NCBI GenBank assembly: GCA_030054095.1
Contig: JASGCO010000009.1
Span: forward strand, 62,001-126,000
Direction of reading: 5' to 3'
Length of the DNA: 64,000 nucleotides
Origin: Sediminibacterium sp.
Lineage (GTDB): Bacteria; Bacteroidota; Bacteroidia; B-17B0; Aurantibacillaceae
The notes under the pieces: generated by a model
Told to the model about the DNA's origin: nothing
The model's input: the letters and a program-made list of their open reading frames with translations, nothing else
The model's database searches: none
Translations under genes and position numbers: made by a program
Part shown: positions 16,618 through 26,472 of the stretch, piece after piece
Position numbering within the stretch: the first letter of the stretch is position 1
Layout: each line of letters starts with the position of its first letter

Positions 16618-19600
16618 TTACTTAATCAGACTTACATGTCCTGTTTTCGTATAAATCTTTTTCTCAGCATCTCTGTAACGGATCTTGTAAACATATACAT
16701 CCTGTTTCAGAACATCACCAGCATTGTTTTTCGAACCTGTCCAACCAATTGTAAAGTCTTTGGTTGAGAAAAGCAATTCACCCCAACGGTCGAAAATTTC
16801 CATTTGATACGTTGACAGATCTAGGCCAAATGGTGAGAACACAGGCGTAAATACATCATTTAATCCGTCATCATTTGGTGTAAATGAATTAGGGATATAG
16901 ATGCCGTGATCATTTTTAACTATAATATACTTCGTAATCTGATCTTTACAACCATTTACCGTTTGCGCACTCAGGGTAATAGGATACTCACCGGCCGCAG
17001 GGAAAGTTACTTTAGGATTAACTTCTCCTGTTGTGTACAACCCAGCCATTGTCCAGGTGTATGTATTATTTCCTAACACTGTACTTATATTATTGAAATC
17101 AACGGTTGGTTCCATAATTGTAATCTCCCCATCACCAGGCGTATAATCGAAATTAGCTCTAGGGCTTTCGAAGATCGTAATCTTTCCGGGAAGCGTGGCC
17201 GAAGCCGTACAACCAATCTCATCTTCGTAGCTAAATGTCACATTATACACACCAGGCGTAGTAAATACATGCGTGGCACTTAAACCATTCAATATGGTTC
17301 CGTTACCAAGGTTCCATGTTCCTGTACCCGTATTTACATTTGGTGTACTGAATGTCACTTCTACAGGCAAACATCCTTTGTTTACATTGCTCACTATTGA
17401 TACATTTGGTATATCATTTACCTGAATGGTAATAGTTCGCGAATCCGGACAAAGTGAAGCGGTTGGCATTGAATGCGTTGAATACACTACGGTATTATTA
17501 TTACCAATATTTGCATTGGCGGGCACAAACAAGCTGCCATTTACCCCTGAGCCTGACCAGGTTCCGCCTGGATTCTGGGCAATACTGTTAAGATTTACCG
17601 CCGGATTATTACGACAATAAGGGCCTAAATAGGAAGTGAGGTCAGCACTGATGAATTTTTCCACATCAACAACTGTTGTTCCCGTTGCCACACAAGGCCC
17701 CGATGTTACACTGTAATTAATAACATTAGCTCCTATGATTCCAAAAGCAGGATTAAATACACCTTCAGGAGTAACCCCTGTATTATTGGCACCATAGAAT
17801 ACGCCTCCCACAGGTGAAGCCTGGATTTGTTTAGGGCCAAAAGTATTACACATTCTGTTCAATTGAGCAAGTACCGGTGTGGCCAACGAATATACATTAA
17901 CCGCGATTGTTTTGCTGTCCGGGCAAAGATAACTTGGAGAAGAGGCTGTATTGTAAGTTAGTACGATTTGCCCCAGACCCGCATTTGCCGGATTGAATGT
18001 GTTACCAGACACGCCGTTTCCTGTCCATATACCACCAGGACTTTGTACTATTGCTGCCAAATTTTCACTTGTTCCTGTATTACACTTGTCAGGAAGTGTA
18101 CCGGTAATTGTAGCCGGCACAAAGGCTTCAATGCTTATTGTGCGGCTAACTGACGCGCTACAGGTATTTGTTCCGGTAGTATACATTACAACATTATTTC
18201 CAATAGATGCGGCACCAGGAGAAAAGACACCTGCATTAGACAAATAAGGTACGGTACTCCACGTTCCGTTGCTTGGTGTAGCCATAAGCTGAACCGGAGA
18301 GCTGGTATTACAGAAAGGCCCTACCTGATTAACGGTTGGAATTGGTGGATTCAGTACAGAAATTGCAATAACCGTAGAGTGCGGGCATACATTTGGATTA
18401 GGAGTAGATACTGTATTATACGTCAGGTTATAAATACCAGTGGCAAGATTCAAAGGTGTAAAATTATTATTGGATACGGAGGTTCCACTCCAGACACCAC
18501 TATTATTTTGAACCAGATTCATCAGGTTAATGGCCGGATTAGTATGGCACAAATGGTTAACACTACTGGTTAAGGCTGCAGAATTAAACTGAGAAACATT
18601 AATTGGCATTGTATTGCTTACAATACATGGCCCTACGTTTACGGAGTATGTTACGTTGCTTGCGCCATTAGGAGCCAATGATGGTGTTAAAATACCACCT
18701 GCGCTAACCCCCACATTATTGTACCATGTACCTCCAGAAGGATTAGCGGTAAGTGTGATAGCCGTATTTGTATTACATTGCGCCGCAATTGGCGTTAAAG
18801 TTGGAGTGAGTGTTGACGTTACCGATACAGATAATACGTTCGATGCAGGGCAAACAGAAGCGATAGGTGTAGAAGTGGTGCTATACGTAAGCGCATAGAT
18901 ACCAGTTGCCAAACCGGCAGGACTAAAGGTATTAGATGTAACACCTACACCAGACCAAACACCATTTACGGTGCTTTGAACCAGAGGCATCAGATTTACA
19001 GCCGGACTGGTTATACAAAGGTTAGCCACAGTTCCGGTAATGTTAGCGGTATTAAATTGTGAAACGCTGAGATTGGTAGATCCGGTTGCAATACATGAGC
19101 CAACCCCTACTGTATATAATACTGTGGAAGTACCAATAGCCGCTAAACTTGGTGTAAACACTCCACCAGGTGTTACAGCAGGATTATTCGTCCAGGTTCC
19201 ACCAGCTGGTGTAACGCTAAGCGTAATAGCTGTATTTGTATTACATTGTGGCGCCAGTGGCGTAATTGTAGGTGTAAGCGGGTTAATTACAGTAACAGTT
19301 ATCGTTTGAACTAAAGGACAGTTAACAAAGTTTGGTGTTACCTGCACTGAATAGACAATATTTGCACTTGTTCCCGCAATAGCAGGAGGTGAAATAGTAG
19401 TAAGGGTTTGTGTAGGAGTCGCTATTCCGGGACCAGGAGACCATGAATAGGTGAATTGGCTCGGATTAGTACCACTACAATTACCAAAACGCGTTACCGG
19501 ACGATTATTTGTTCCATTCCATGTAAAAGGTGCCTGAGTAGTCATACACGCAGGCTGCGTATCGCTGTACCAGTAGATACAAGACGCAAATGCAGTTGTA

Positions 19601-22182
19601 GTCCACGGAGATACGGAGTTTTGTGTATAACTAGGATTTGTCATATTATAGCAAATATCTACCATAAGATTCGATACGCCATCCCAGTAGTAAGGCGTTT
19701 GAAACACATGTGTATTCCAACCAGTGGCAACCACATAATTAGCGGTGGTGTAAACCTGAGTTAAACCTGTATTATCGAAAGCAGCGGTGTTTAATTGCGT
19801 TAATGGTGTACATTTCATCCGGATCGTATAACCCGGATAATTAGTTGTTCCATTAATAGTGATAACGTTAAAAGCTAAACTTGTAAGATATCCTGCCTGA
19901 ATACCCATTGCAGTAAGTTCTGTTGCACGGAATAACATCTGATGGCGTGCATTACGGTACCAGTTTCCGTATGGAGCTGGCCAGGTGGTAGTCCCATTTT
20001 GACCGTTAGTTACCCCAACCGTCTGAATCAAAGGATTTGGACATGCTGGTCCGGTATTATTTGAACAGGGCACACCACTGATTGTATTTCCAAGTGTTAA
20101 ACTTCCGGTAATATTACCCCCCTGACAAATAGTAGAGGTGAGTGGCGAAACCGTATAGTTAAAAGTATAAGGTGTGACCGTAAATGTGGAGTTGTAAAAA
20201 CAACTTCCATCAAAAGCGGCTACTGAATAAATACCAGCACTTAACCCGGTAGGTACAAATGTATTACTGGTTAAAGGTCCGGCACCTGCAGTATAAGAAG
20301 ACGGGCCAGTTATTGAATACGTATTTTGACCAATAGGCGCATTAGCCGCTGGGGAAATGATTACATTGGCGGTTCCTGTGTTAGCACCAGGGCAAATTAA
20401 TGCTATGTTCATTACGGATAACTGTCCGGGTGGAGTAGCTATTAATTTATAACGGATAGAATCTTTACACCCCTGAGGCGTTGTGTAAACTACCGTGTAA
20501 ATTGAATTATTTACCGGATTGGTAACCGTTAAAGACGGAGCGGTTCCAATGGGAGCCGGAATGGGTGTTATATTGTTATACCATTGAAAATTCGTACCGG
20601 ACGTATGGCTTATAATAGCCAAGTTTCCGCAATAACTTTTATTCACACTGTAATAGGTCGGTGGAGCAACACCGACCGCGACCGTTCGCGTGACTTGTCC
20701 ACAGGAAATACCCGTAACTGTAATAGAATAAACCCCTGGAGCAAGATTGGTAGCAACTGAAGAGGTACCGACCGTTTGCGCTAATGAATTTTGCCACAAG
20801 AATGTGTACCCATTATTACTTCCCGCCACCGAAACATTGGCGGAACCACTGCTTCCTCCCGGACAGGTTGGTATTGAACCTATGCTTGTAATAGACACAT
20901 TACTGATGGCGATCGTATTGGTTAACTGCACCGTACAACCTGTAGGCGTAACCATGTTTACAGTATATGTTTGACCAACAATGGCAGGATTAACCGTCAT
21001 TGTTTGCGTGTTTCCACCGTTAGCTGAAGACACAGGAGTGAATGTGTTAGGGCCATACCATTGATACTGCACATATCCGGTAGGAGCAGTAACAATCGCA
21101 CTGTTTGTACCAGCACACATAGCATTAGTTGCCCCACCCTGTGAACACTCGGCATCCACATACGCATAAGCCCAGTGACCAGCAAAACAACAACCACCTA
21201 CTGTAAACTCAAGGTTTACCTGAGTAACAGCAGCGTAAATAGGGCTCGATAAATCGACACCATACTGCTTCCACTGACGATAATAAAAATTATTCCAAGG
21301 AGGTGTTCCTAATACAGATTGATGGTAACTGGTATCCGTTGCGGCAGATGTAGCGTTAATATTATATACTCCACAATTACCACCGATGGGGTTTCCGTTC
21401 TGATCAGTAATTTTTACCTGAAAAAATGGCTGCTCATTCGCTGCATGGGTTCCATCATATAATACTACGGCAAACGCATAAGAAACATTGCGGTTAGTTG
21501 GCGTAAGGTTAAATTGATAACGCATACGGCATGCGCGGTAATTAGCGATAGCACCATTCATACGTACCGATGTGCCATCACTGTAAAAAGGGCAAACAAA
21601 AGGAATTTCAGAAACAGTTTGTCCACCAACTGCTTTTACAGCAATTGAATCCCATCCAAATTGCTGACAATTCGGATAAAGATTGTTTGTTGGCGGAATA
21701 TTCATTATGGTGTGATAGTTTGTAGCGTTCATCTGGTTAACATTAGCTCCAGCAGCACTCGAAATACCCGCTGCTGTTTGTGCATAAACAGGCGACACCG
21801 CTCCAACACCCCCACAGGTTTGCGTATTTCCTACACTACCCGTCCAGTTACCAAAATTGTTATTTTCAAAACTCGCATTAGGACACCCCGCAGACTGCGT
21901 ACTTTGACCACCTCCACCTGGCTTAGCGTAAATTGTATATACACCGTTCGGGTCGTTAGGCGCATGGTTATGGGCATGATTATGACCACTATGCTGCTCA
22001 TTATACTCTCTTTCAAGAGCATTCACATACCCCATTACATCCTGAGGCGGAAGATTCTTAAGAATGGCTTTTTGCTCGGCTGCTTTCCGGTCAAAACCTC
22101 CTTGCGTCTGTGCAAAAACAGTGGAAGTTAAAAACAACACACCAGCTACTCCAAAACTTATTGATTGTATGATCTTCTTCAT
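16618..22182 (-). CDS. Giant secreted protein with Ig/PKD-like repeats and CHU_C-type T9SS C-terminal domain
   Basis: 1854 residues from the ATG at 22182, which begins the signal peptide MKKIIQSISFGVAGVLF; the longer frame from 22200 adds six unlikely residues. A His-rich stretch (HSGHNHAHNHA, ~residue 75) follows. The middle contains many Ig-like modules, including a module pair repeated about four times (PQCNTNTAITL...GGTW...VxPGGVFTPSLA, then NLxxxVQxxxGVWSGxGVxxNxF). Two PKD-like domains precede the C-terminal gliding-motility-associated domain: IPNSFTPNDDGLND, MEIFDRWGELLF, GHVSLIK. The domain directs export by the type IX system (type B signal). Likely a surface adhesin or filament; ligand unknown. 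Confidence 0.93.
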   Translation of the reverse strand: MKKIIQSISFGVAGVLFLTSTVFAQTQGGFDRKAAEQKAILKNLPPQDVMGYVNALEREYNEQHSGHNHAHNHAPNDPNGVYTIYAKPGGGGQSTQSAGCPNASFENNNFGNWTGSVGNTQTCGGVGAVSPVYAQTAAGISSAAGANVNQMNATNYHTIMNIPPTNNLYPNCQQFGWDSIAVKAVGGQTVSEIPFVCPFYSDGTSVRMNGAIANYRACRMRYQFNLTPTNRNVSYAFAVVLYDGTHAANEQPFFQVKITDQNGNPIGGNCGVYNINATSAATDTSYHQSVLGTPPWNNFYYRQWKQYGVDLSSPIYAAVTQVNLEFTVGGCCFAGHWAYAYVDAECSQGGATNAMCAGTNSAIVTAPTGYVQYQWYGPNTFTPVSSANGGNTQTMTVNPAIVGQTYTVNMVTPTGCTVQLTNTIAISNVSITSIGSIPTCPGGSSGSANVSVAGSNNGYTFLWQNSLAQTVGTSSVATNLAPGVYSITVTGISCGQVTRTVAVGVAPPTYYSVNKSYCGNLAIISHTSGTNFQWYNNITPIPAPIGTAPSLTVTNPVNNSIYTVVYTTPQGCKDSIRYKLIATPPGQLSVMNIALICPGANTGTANVIISPAANAPIGQNTYSITGPSSYTAGAGPLTSNTFVPTGLSAGIYSVAAFDGSCFYNSTFTVTPYTFNYTVSPLTSTICQGGNITGSLTLGNTISGVPCSNNTGPACPNPLIQTVGVTNGQNGTTTWPAPYGNWYRNARHQMLFRATELTAMGIQAGYLTSLAFNVITINGTTNYPGYTIRMKCTPLTQLNTAAFDNTGLTQVYTTANYVVATGWNTHVFQTPYYWDGVSNLMVDICYNMTNPSYTQNSVSPWTTTAFASCIYWYSDTQPACMTTQAPFTWNGTNNRPVTRFGNCSGTNPSQFTYSWSPGPGIATPTQTLTTISPPAIAGTSANIVYSVQVTPNFVNCPLVQTITVTVINPLTPTITPLAPQCNTNTAITLSVTPAGGTWTNNPAVTPGGVFTPSLAAIGTSTVLYTVGVGSCIATGSTNLSVSQFNTANITGTVANLCITSPAVNLMPLVQSTVNGVWSGVGVTSNTFSPAGLATGIYALTYSTTSTPIASVCPASNVLSVSVTSTLTPTLTPIAAQCNTNTAITLTANPSGGTWYNNVGVSAGGILTPSLAPNGASNVTYSVNVGPCIVSNTMPINVSQFNSAALTSSVNHLCHTNPAINLMNLVQNNSGVWSGTSVSNNNFTPLNLATGIYNLTYNTVSTPNPNVCPHSTVIAISVLNPPIPTVNQVGPFCNTSSPVQLMATPSNGTWSTVPYLSNAGVFSPGAASIGNNVVMYTTGTNTCSASVSRTISIEAFVPATITGTLPDKCNTGTSENLAAIVQSPGGIWTGNGVSGNTFNPANAGLGQIVLTYNTASSPSYLCPDSKTIAVNVYSLATPVLAQLNRMCNTFGPKQIQASPVGGVFYGANNTGVTPEGVFNPAFGIIGANVINYSVTSGPCVATGTTVVDVEKFISADLTSYLGPYCRNNPAVNLNSIAQNPGGTWSGSGVNGSLFVPANANIGNNNTVVYSTHSMPTASLCPDSRTITIQVNDIPNVSIVSNVNKGCLPVEVTFSTPNVNTGTGTWNLGNGTILNGLSATHVFTTPGVYNVTFSYEDEIGCTASATLPGKITIFESPRANFDYTPGDGEITIMEPTVDFNNISTVLGNNTYTWTMAGLYTTGEVNPKVTFPAAGEYPITLSAQTVNGCKDQITKYIIVKNDHGIYIPNSFTPNDDGLNDVFTPVFSPFGLDLSTYQMEIFDRWGELLFSTKDFTIGWTGSKNNAGDVLKQDVYVYKIRYRDAEKKIYTKTGHVSLIK

Positions 22183-22338
22183 GTGATAACAATTTACCAT
22201 AAAAATAGGTAAATCACCGCTAATCCCTGAATCATTTTACTCATTGAATCCCCTGATTAACTAAATAAATGCAAAAAAAAATCAGGATACAGGCAAAGAC
22301 GCTGCGGATTTTAACAGAGTTCCGTTACTACAGTGTTG

Positions 22339-23067
22339 TTAATGTTGATTAAAGCGTTCCCCGACAAACGACCAGTTTACAATATTCCACCAGGCATTGA
22401 TATAGTCCGCACGTTTGTTCTGATAATTAAGGTAATAGGCATGCTCCCAAAGATCCAGTGCTAAAATTATTTTTAATCCATTATCTGATTCCAACATTAA
22501 TGGATTATCCTGATTAACACTATTGACAATTTCGAGCCGTTCCTGATTTAAAACTAACCAACACCAGCCACTTCCAAAAACGGTCATTGCCTTTTTCTGA
22601 AATTCTGTTTTAAATCCCTCGAAAGAGCCAAAGCCCTTTTCAATAGCCGTTAATAAATTACCATCGGGCTTATTGGCCTTACCATCCGGATTAGGTTTAA
22701 GGCTTTGCCAGAACAAGGTATGATTGTAGTGCCCACCGGCATTATTTCGGATGGCAGGAGATAATTTTAAGGCTGTTTTAACCAGTGTATCAAGATCAGA
22801 TTCTCCCTTATAATTTTCTAATGCCTGATTTAATTTATCAATATAAGCCTGATGGTGACGGGTATGGTGAACCCGCATGGTTTGCTCATCAATGTAAGGC
22901 AATAATGCATCGTAAGCGTAAGGTAATGGTGGCAGGACAAATTTATTGTCCGAAAAAGCACCAAGTGTTTCCAACGCCTCCAATTGACGGTTACTAAACA
23001 AAGCTGAACCTGTTGCAGAAAGCCCTAACAAAAAGGTTTTTCTAAAAAATGAGCGCCGGTCTGTCAT
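22339..23067 (-). CDS. Fe/Mn superoxide dismutase with twin-arginine signal peptide
   Basis: 242 residues. The N terminus ([19 protein letters not shown]) has paired Arg followed by a hydrophobic stretch, as in Tat signals, so the enzyme is probably exported folded with its metal. The mature part matches Fe/Mn SODs: metal ligands His67 (VHHTRHH), His116 (NHTLFW), and the Asp and His of DLWEHAYYL. It converts superoxide to hydrogen peroxide and oxygen. Which metal is used cannot be settled by reading. The start lies 5 bp after the biotin-carrier stop, so the two genes are probably co-transcribed. Most bacterial SODs of this family are cytoplasmic; the signal is the unusual part. Confidence 0.92.
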   Translation of the reverse strand: MTDRRSFFRKTFLLGLSATGSALFSNRQLEALETLGAFSDNKFVLPPLPYAYDALLPYIDEQTMRVHHTRHHQAYIDKLNQALENYKGESDLDTLVKTALKLSPAIRNNAGGHYNHTLFWQSLKPNPDGKANKPDGNLLTAIEKGFGSFEGFKTEFQKKAMTVFGSGWCWLVLNQERLEIVNSVNQDNPLMLESDNGLKIILALDLWEHAYYLNYQNKRADYINAWWNIVNWSFVGERFNQH

Positions 23068-23072
23068 AGCTG

Positions 23073-23579
23073 CTAAAACTGAATAAGCAATTGATTTTTC
23101 TCTACTACCTGCTGTGCTGAAACAGGAATTTTTCTGATAATACCATCACAAGGGCTTTTTAATACATTCTCCATTTTCATAGCTTCCAACACAATTAAGG
23201 CGTCGCCTTTTTTAACATCCTGTCCTTCTGACACCGCAATACTCAGAACCTTTCCTGGCATTGGTGCCTTAAGGTCATTTACTTTTTTTGAAGTCAGATT
23301 ATCCATTCCCAATTGCTTCAAAAGTGCATCGTACCGATCCTGTAGTTTTACGGTTTGTTTGTGCCCATTTATACGTAATGTAATGCTTTTCTCAGCTTCA
23401 TCCAGTTTAATAAGATCTACTTTGTAAGATTGCCGATTATATAATAAATGGTATTGGCGTTCATTTATTTTTATCCAATCGCCCTGTATTGCTTTATCAT
23501 CTAAAACACCAGTTAACAGACCATTATCTATTTTAAGATCGGCCTTTATGCTATGGCCATTAAACGTTACCGTATACAT
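23073..23579 (-). CDS. Biotin carboxyl carrier protein-like (biotin/lipoyl attachment domain)
   Basis: 168 residues from the ATG at 23579 ([15 protein letters not shown]); the frame extends to 23624 but adds 15 residues without family character. The C-terminal ~75 residues form a biotinyl domain ([27 protein letters not shown]), where the Lys of AMKM takes biotin. The N-terminal ~90 residues form a small beta domain. Such proteins carry carboxyl groups in acyl-CoA carboxylases or in decarboxylase pumps. No carboxylase or carboxyltransferase is adjacent, so the partner is unknown. It is followed after 5 bp by the exported SOD, a link that is not obvious functionally. Confidence 0.85.
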   Translation of the reverse strand: MYTVTFNGHSIKADLKIDNGLLTGVLDDKAIQGDWIKINERQYHLLYNRQSYKVDLIKLDEAEKSITLRINGHKQTVKLQDRYDALLKQLGMDNLTSKKVNDLKAPMPGKVLSIAVSEGQDVKKGDALIVLEAMKMENVLKSPCDGIIRKIPVSAQQVVEKNQLLIQF

Positions 23580-23662
23580 TATGTTTTGCTTTATATGCTG
23601 CTGGCTACTAGTATAACCATTCACCGCAGACGTTTTTGTAAAATTACAGTTTATTCCATAAA

Positions 23663-23686
23663 AAAACCCCGGTGTTCCGGGGTTTT
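23663..23686. terminator. Bidirectional intrinsic terminator
   Basis: AAAACCCCGG, loop TGTT, CCGGGGTTTT. It lies 16 bp past the stop of the following minus-strand secreted-protein gene and has a T-rich 3' flank on both strands. Confidence 0.88.
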
Positions 23687-23702
23687 AAATTATTTTATAT
23701 TC

Positions 23703-24515
23703 TTACTTCTTCACAAACTCACCCATCTTATTATCGTAGTTAAGGAAATAACCGCCTTTAGGCAGATTACTTACGTCGGCCTTGCTACCAAATCCTTTCT
23801 TAACAATATTACCATACTGATCATAAATCTCGTACATTGTTTCAATAGGCGCATCTTTGGCCACAAAATTCACATCCTTACTAGCCTTAACAGGTGCAAA
23901 CGTTATTTCCGGAACATCACTATTAAATTCAACTGGTTTACTTAAACGTGGCTGTCCGCTATAATCGGTTTGCCTTACACGTACCTGATTTTTCCCGCTA
24001 TGAGGCACTACTTTAAAAGTATAATTATTTGTTGTTGGGGTGCCGGCTCCATCAACCTCACCTACTTTTACCCATTTATTCCAACGGAATTGCTCTACTG
24101 CAAAAGCCAGTTTTCCGGTTTCTGACTTAGTACTCCATTTAACTGTACCATCAGGATCTACAGACATGGAAACCACTTCAAAAGTACTCTTTGGTTTCAG
24201 AACCTCAGGATTCAAAACCTTAGGTTTGCAGTCTTCTTTATGGAGAATTTTAATTTCAACTTTATCGCCAATATTTAATTTGTGCGGCTTAAGATCAATT
24301 TCAAAGGCGCTTGAGTTCGTTTCATCTGTCGTAATGTTTCCATTCACCTTTACCTCCAAAACACAAAAGCCAACATTACCGCTTCCAAACGGATTCTGAA
24401 TATAAAGATTTTTACCCTGGTAATTTCCTTCCAGAATAATAACACCACCCTGAGCATTACCTCTGAACGCATGTAATGAAAGAACTACCAAAAAGACTAT
24501 AAAAACTTTTTTCAT
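23703..24515 (-). CDS. Secreted protein of unknown function with a T9SS-like C-terminal end
   Basis: 270 residues with a signal peptide (MKKVFIVFLVVLSLHAF). The middle is beta-rich (GGVIILEGNYQGKNLYIQNP). The last ~45 residues read YEIYDQYGNIVKKGFGSK...DVSNLPKGGYFLNYDNKMGEFVKK, which follows the strand pattern of type A sorting domains (IYDxxGxxV, LxxGxYxL, FVKK) but lacks the usual YPNP opening. I infer possible type IX export or a Por-secretion-like fold; this is not certain. Known Bacteroidota homologues of this architecture are annotated only as hypothetical, as far as I recall. Its own terminator follows directly. Confidence 0.7.
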   Translation of the reverse strand: MKKVFIVFLVVLSLHAFRGNAQGGVIILEGNYQGKNLYIQNPFGSGNVGFCVLEVKVNGNITTDETNSSAFEIDLKPHKLNIGDKVEIKILHKEDCKPKVLNPEVLKPKSTFEVVSMSVDPDGTVKWSTKSETGKLAFAVEQFRWNKWVKVGEVDGAGTPTTNNYTFKVVPHSGKNQVRVRQTDYSGQPRLSKPVEFNSDVPEITFAPVKASKDVNFVAKDAPIETMYEIYDQYGNIVKKGFGSKADVSNLPKGGYFLNYDNKMGEFVKK

Positions 24516-24703
24516 CGATCTTATAAAATAATCTATCTATTAAATCTTAAAAGACAGCGTTGCAATATTATAACGATATTTTTGATTTACAAAATAATTT
24601 TTAGAAAAATCGAGAAATATTTCAATATTTCGTAAATTTAAAATTTATAGTTTTGCGACCATCTTTGTTCAAAAATTTAACCATCTAAAACTAAGAAATC
24701 CTT

Positions 24704-26443
24704 ATGATGAGGCTTTTTGTGTTGTTTCCATATATTATCACTGCAATGCTGCTTCTCAGCAGTTGCGATAATAGCCAAAGTACCCTCACCAGCGACACCG
24801 CTCGTGCTGAAAATGCCGGCGGCACCATACGTATTGCGGAGGTTACTCCCCCGGGAAGTCTTTTTCCGTTTTCCGTTACTAATTTCATAGAAGCTACCAT
24901 TGCCAGTCAAATTCACGAAGGACTGGTACAAATGAATCCCAAAAACATGCAGGTGGTGCCGGGTCTTGCCGAGAAATGGGAGATTGACTACACCACTAAA
25001 ACCATTACGTTTCACCTTCGCAAAGGCGTTAAATTTCAGTCATCAGGGCCTTTTGCCAACAGCGCCGCCCCCGAAGTCACTTCAAAAGACGTTTTATTTA
25101 CCTTTGAAAGCCTTGCGCGCTACAGCGATTTTAATTATCATTTTGCGACCGTTTGCCGCGACCGGATTGTAGGTGCCAATGAAACCTACGAAGCTTCCCG
25201 CGCAGGAAAAAAACTGCCTTTAAGTGGTTTCAAAATCATAGATAACCACACCTTTTCCATTACTCTTCTTAACTCACCGGATATTTTTCTTCAAATTATC
25301 TCTACACCCGTTGCCGCCATCATTTCTGAAAAAGCCTTCGAACAAACGGGCATTAAATTGCTGACTGGGGCCGGCCCTTTTATTTACGACGAAAAAAACT
25401 CCACCAATACCCATCACCTTCTGATCCGGAACCCAAATTACTACGCTAAGGATGAAAAAGGAAATTCGTTGCCTTACGTTGATTCGCTCATCATTGACAT
25501 TCTTCCTTCCATTGAAGAGGCGCTTATCTACTTTAAAGATGGCAAATACGACTATCTGGGCAGCGTACCATCCAATCAGTTAAAACAAATTGTACAGGAT
25601 AACATTAACGCGTTTAAAGGCAATCCGCCTTTGTTTATTCTGGAGCGTGGCCTCGAAATCAGTAATCAATTTTACATGTTTAACGTTAACAAACCGCCAT
25701 TTAATAACCTTAAATTACGTCAGGCATTTAATTATGCCATTGACCGCGATCGTATCATTGAAAGAATCCTGTTTGGTCAGGCGTATGGCCCCGCCAATAA
25801 CGGACTAACACCTCCGGCATTTGAAAAGTACAATTCATTATCTATTGTAGGATACTCACTCGATATTCCAAGAGCCAAAAAACTTTTGGCAGAAGCCGGT
25901 TACCCCGATGGGAAAGGCTTGCCCGAAATTCAACTCATTGTTAACTCCGGGAACTCACGTAATAATACTGTGGCCGCCGAAATTCAGAAACAACTGAAAA
26001 CAAACATCAATGTTAACCTTACCTTCGAATCATTGCCAAACAGCGATAAGTTTAATCTTCAACTTAAAGGTAAAGGCGACTTATACAGAGACGGCTGGGT
26101 TGCCGATTACCCAAGTCCCGAATCGTTTCTTTCCATTTTTTATGGTGAAGCAGTGCCCGCTGACCCCAATGCCGTTTCGTTCCCCAATACAGTTCGTTAC
26201 GTGAATCCTGAATACGATAAATACTTTAAACTAGGACGCGATAGCCGTAATCAGGACAGCGCTTACGCATATTTCCTGAAGGCCGAACAAATTCTTGTTA
26301 ATGACGCGCCCCTTATTCCACTTTGGTATGAAAGTAATTATCGCTTAATCAGTTCCCGTTTAAAAAATTTCCATGTTAACCCATTAAAAATTTTCGATTT
26401 CAAAAAAGTAAGCGTTACCAAAAAAGAAGGCAAGTTACAATAG
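24704..26443 (+). CDS. ABC transporter substrate-binding lipoprotein, oligopeptide type (SBP family 5)
   Basis: 579 residues with a lipoprotein signal peptide ending LLSSC (Cys at residue 22). Family 5 features are present: IPVAEVTPPGSL-like opening strands, LAEKWEIDYTTKTITFHLRKGVKFQ, SKDVLFTFESL, AFNYAIDRDRII and GWVADYPSPESFLSIFYG. The protein would bind peptides or similar ligands in the periplasm. No permease or ATPase genes are near, so the importer must be encoded elsewhere. A TAGTTTTG box at 24648-24655 may be the -7 element. The first two codons are both ATG; either may start. Confidence 0.9.
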   Translation: MMRLFVLFPYIITAMLLLSSCDNSQSTLTSDTARAENAGGTIRIAEVTPPGSLFPFSVTNFIEATIASQIHEGLVQMNPKNMQVVPGLAEKWEIDYTTKTITFHLRKGVKFQSSGPFANSAAPEVTSKDVLFTFESLARYSDFNYHFATVCRDRIVGANETYEASRAGKKLPLSGFKIIDNHTFSITLLNSPDIFLQIISTPVAAIISEKAFEQTGIKLLTGAGPFIYDEKNSTNTHHLLIRNPNYYAKDEKGNSLPYVDSLIIDILPSIEEALIYFKDGKYDYLGSVPSNQLKQIVQDNINAFKGNPPLFILERGLEISNQFYMFNVNKPPFNNLKLRQAFNYAIDRDRIIERILFGQAYGPANNGLTPPAFEKYNSLSIVGYSLDIPRAKKLLAEAGYPDGKGLPEIQLIVNSGNSRNNTVAAEIQKQLKTNINVNLTFESLPNSDKFNLQLKGKGDLYRDGWVADYPSPESFLSIFYGEAVPADPNAVSFPNTVRYVNPEYDKYFKLGRDSRNQDSAYAYFLKAEQILVNDAPLIPLWYESNYRLISSRLKNFHVNPLKIFDFKKVSVTKKEGKLQ

Positions 26444-26472
26444 ATGTTAACGCGCAATCCCCGTTGTAAAGG

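Noticed and set aside
17426..19764. Many plus-strand open frames opposite the giant CHU_C gene, and periodic repeats that could suggest a CRISPR array
   Set aside because: The frames are antisense shadows. The periodicity comes from Ig-like protein modules ~500 bp long, not from short repeats with unique spacers.
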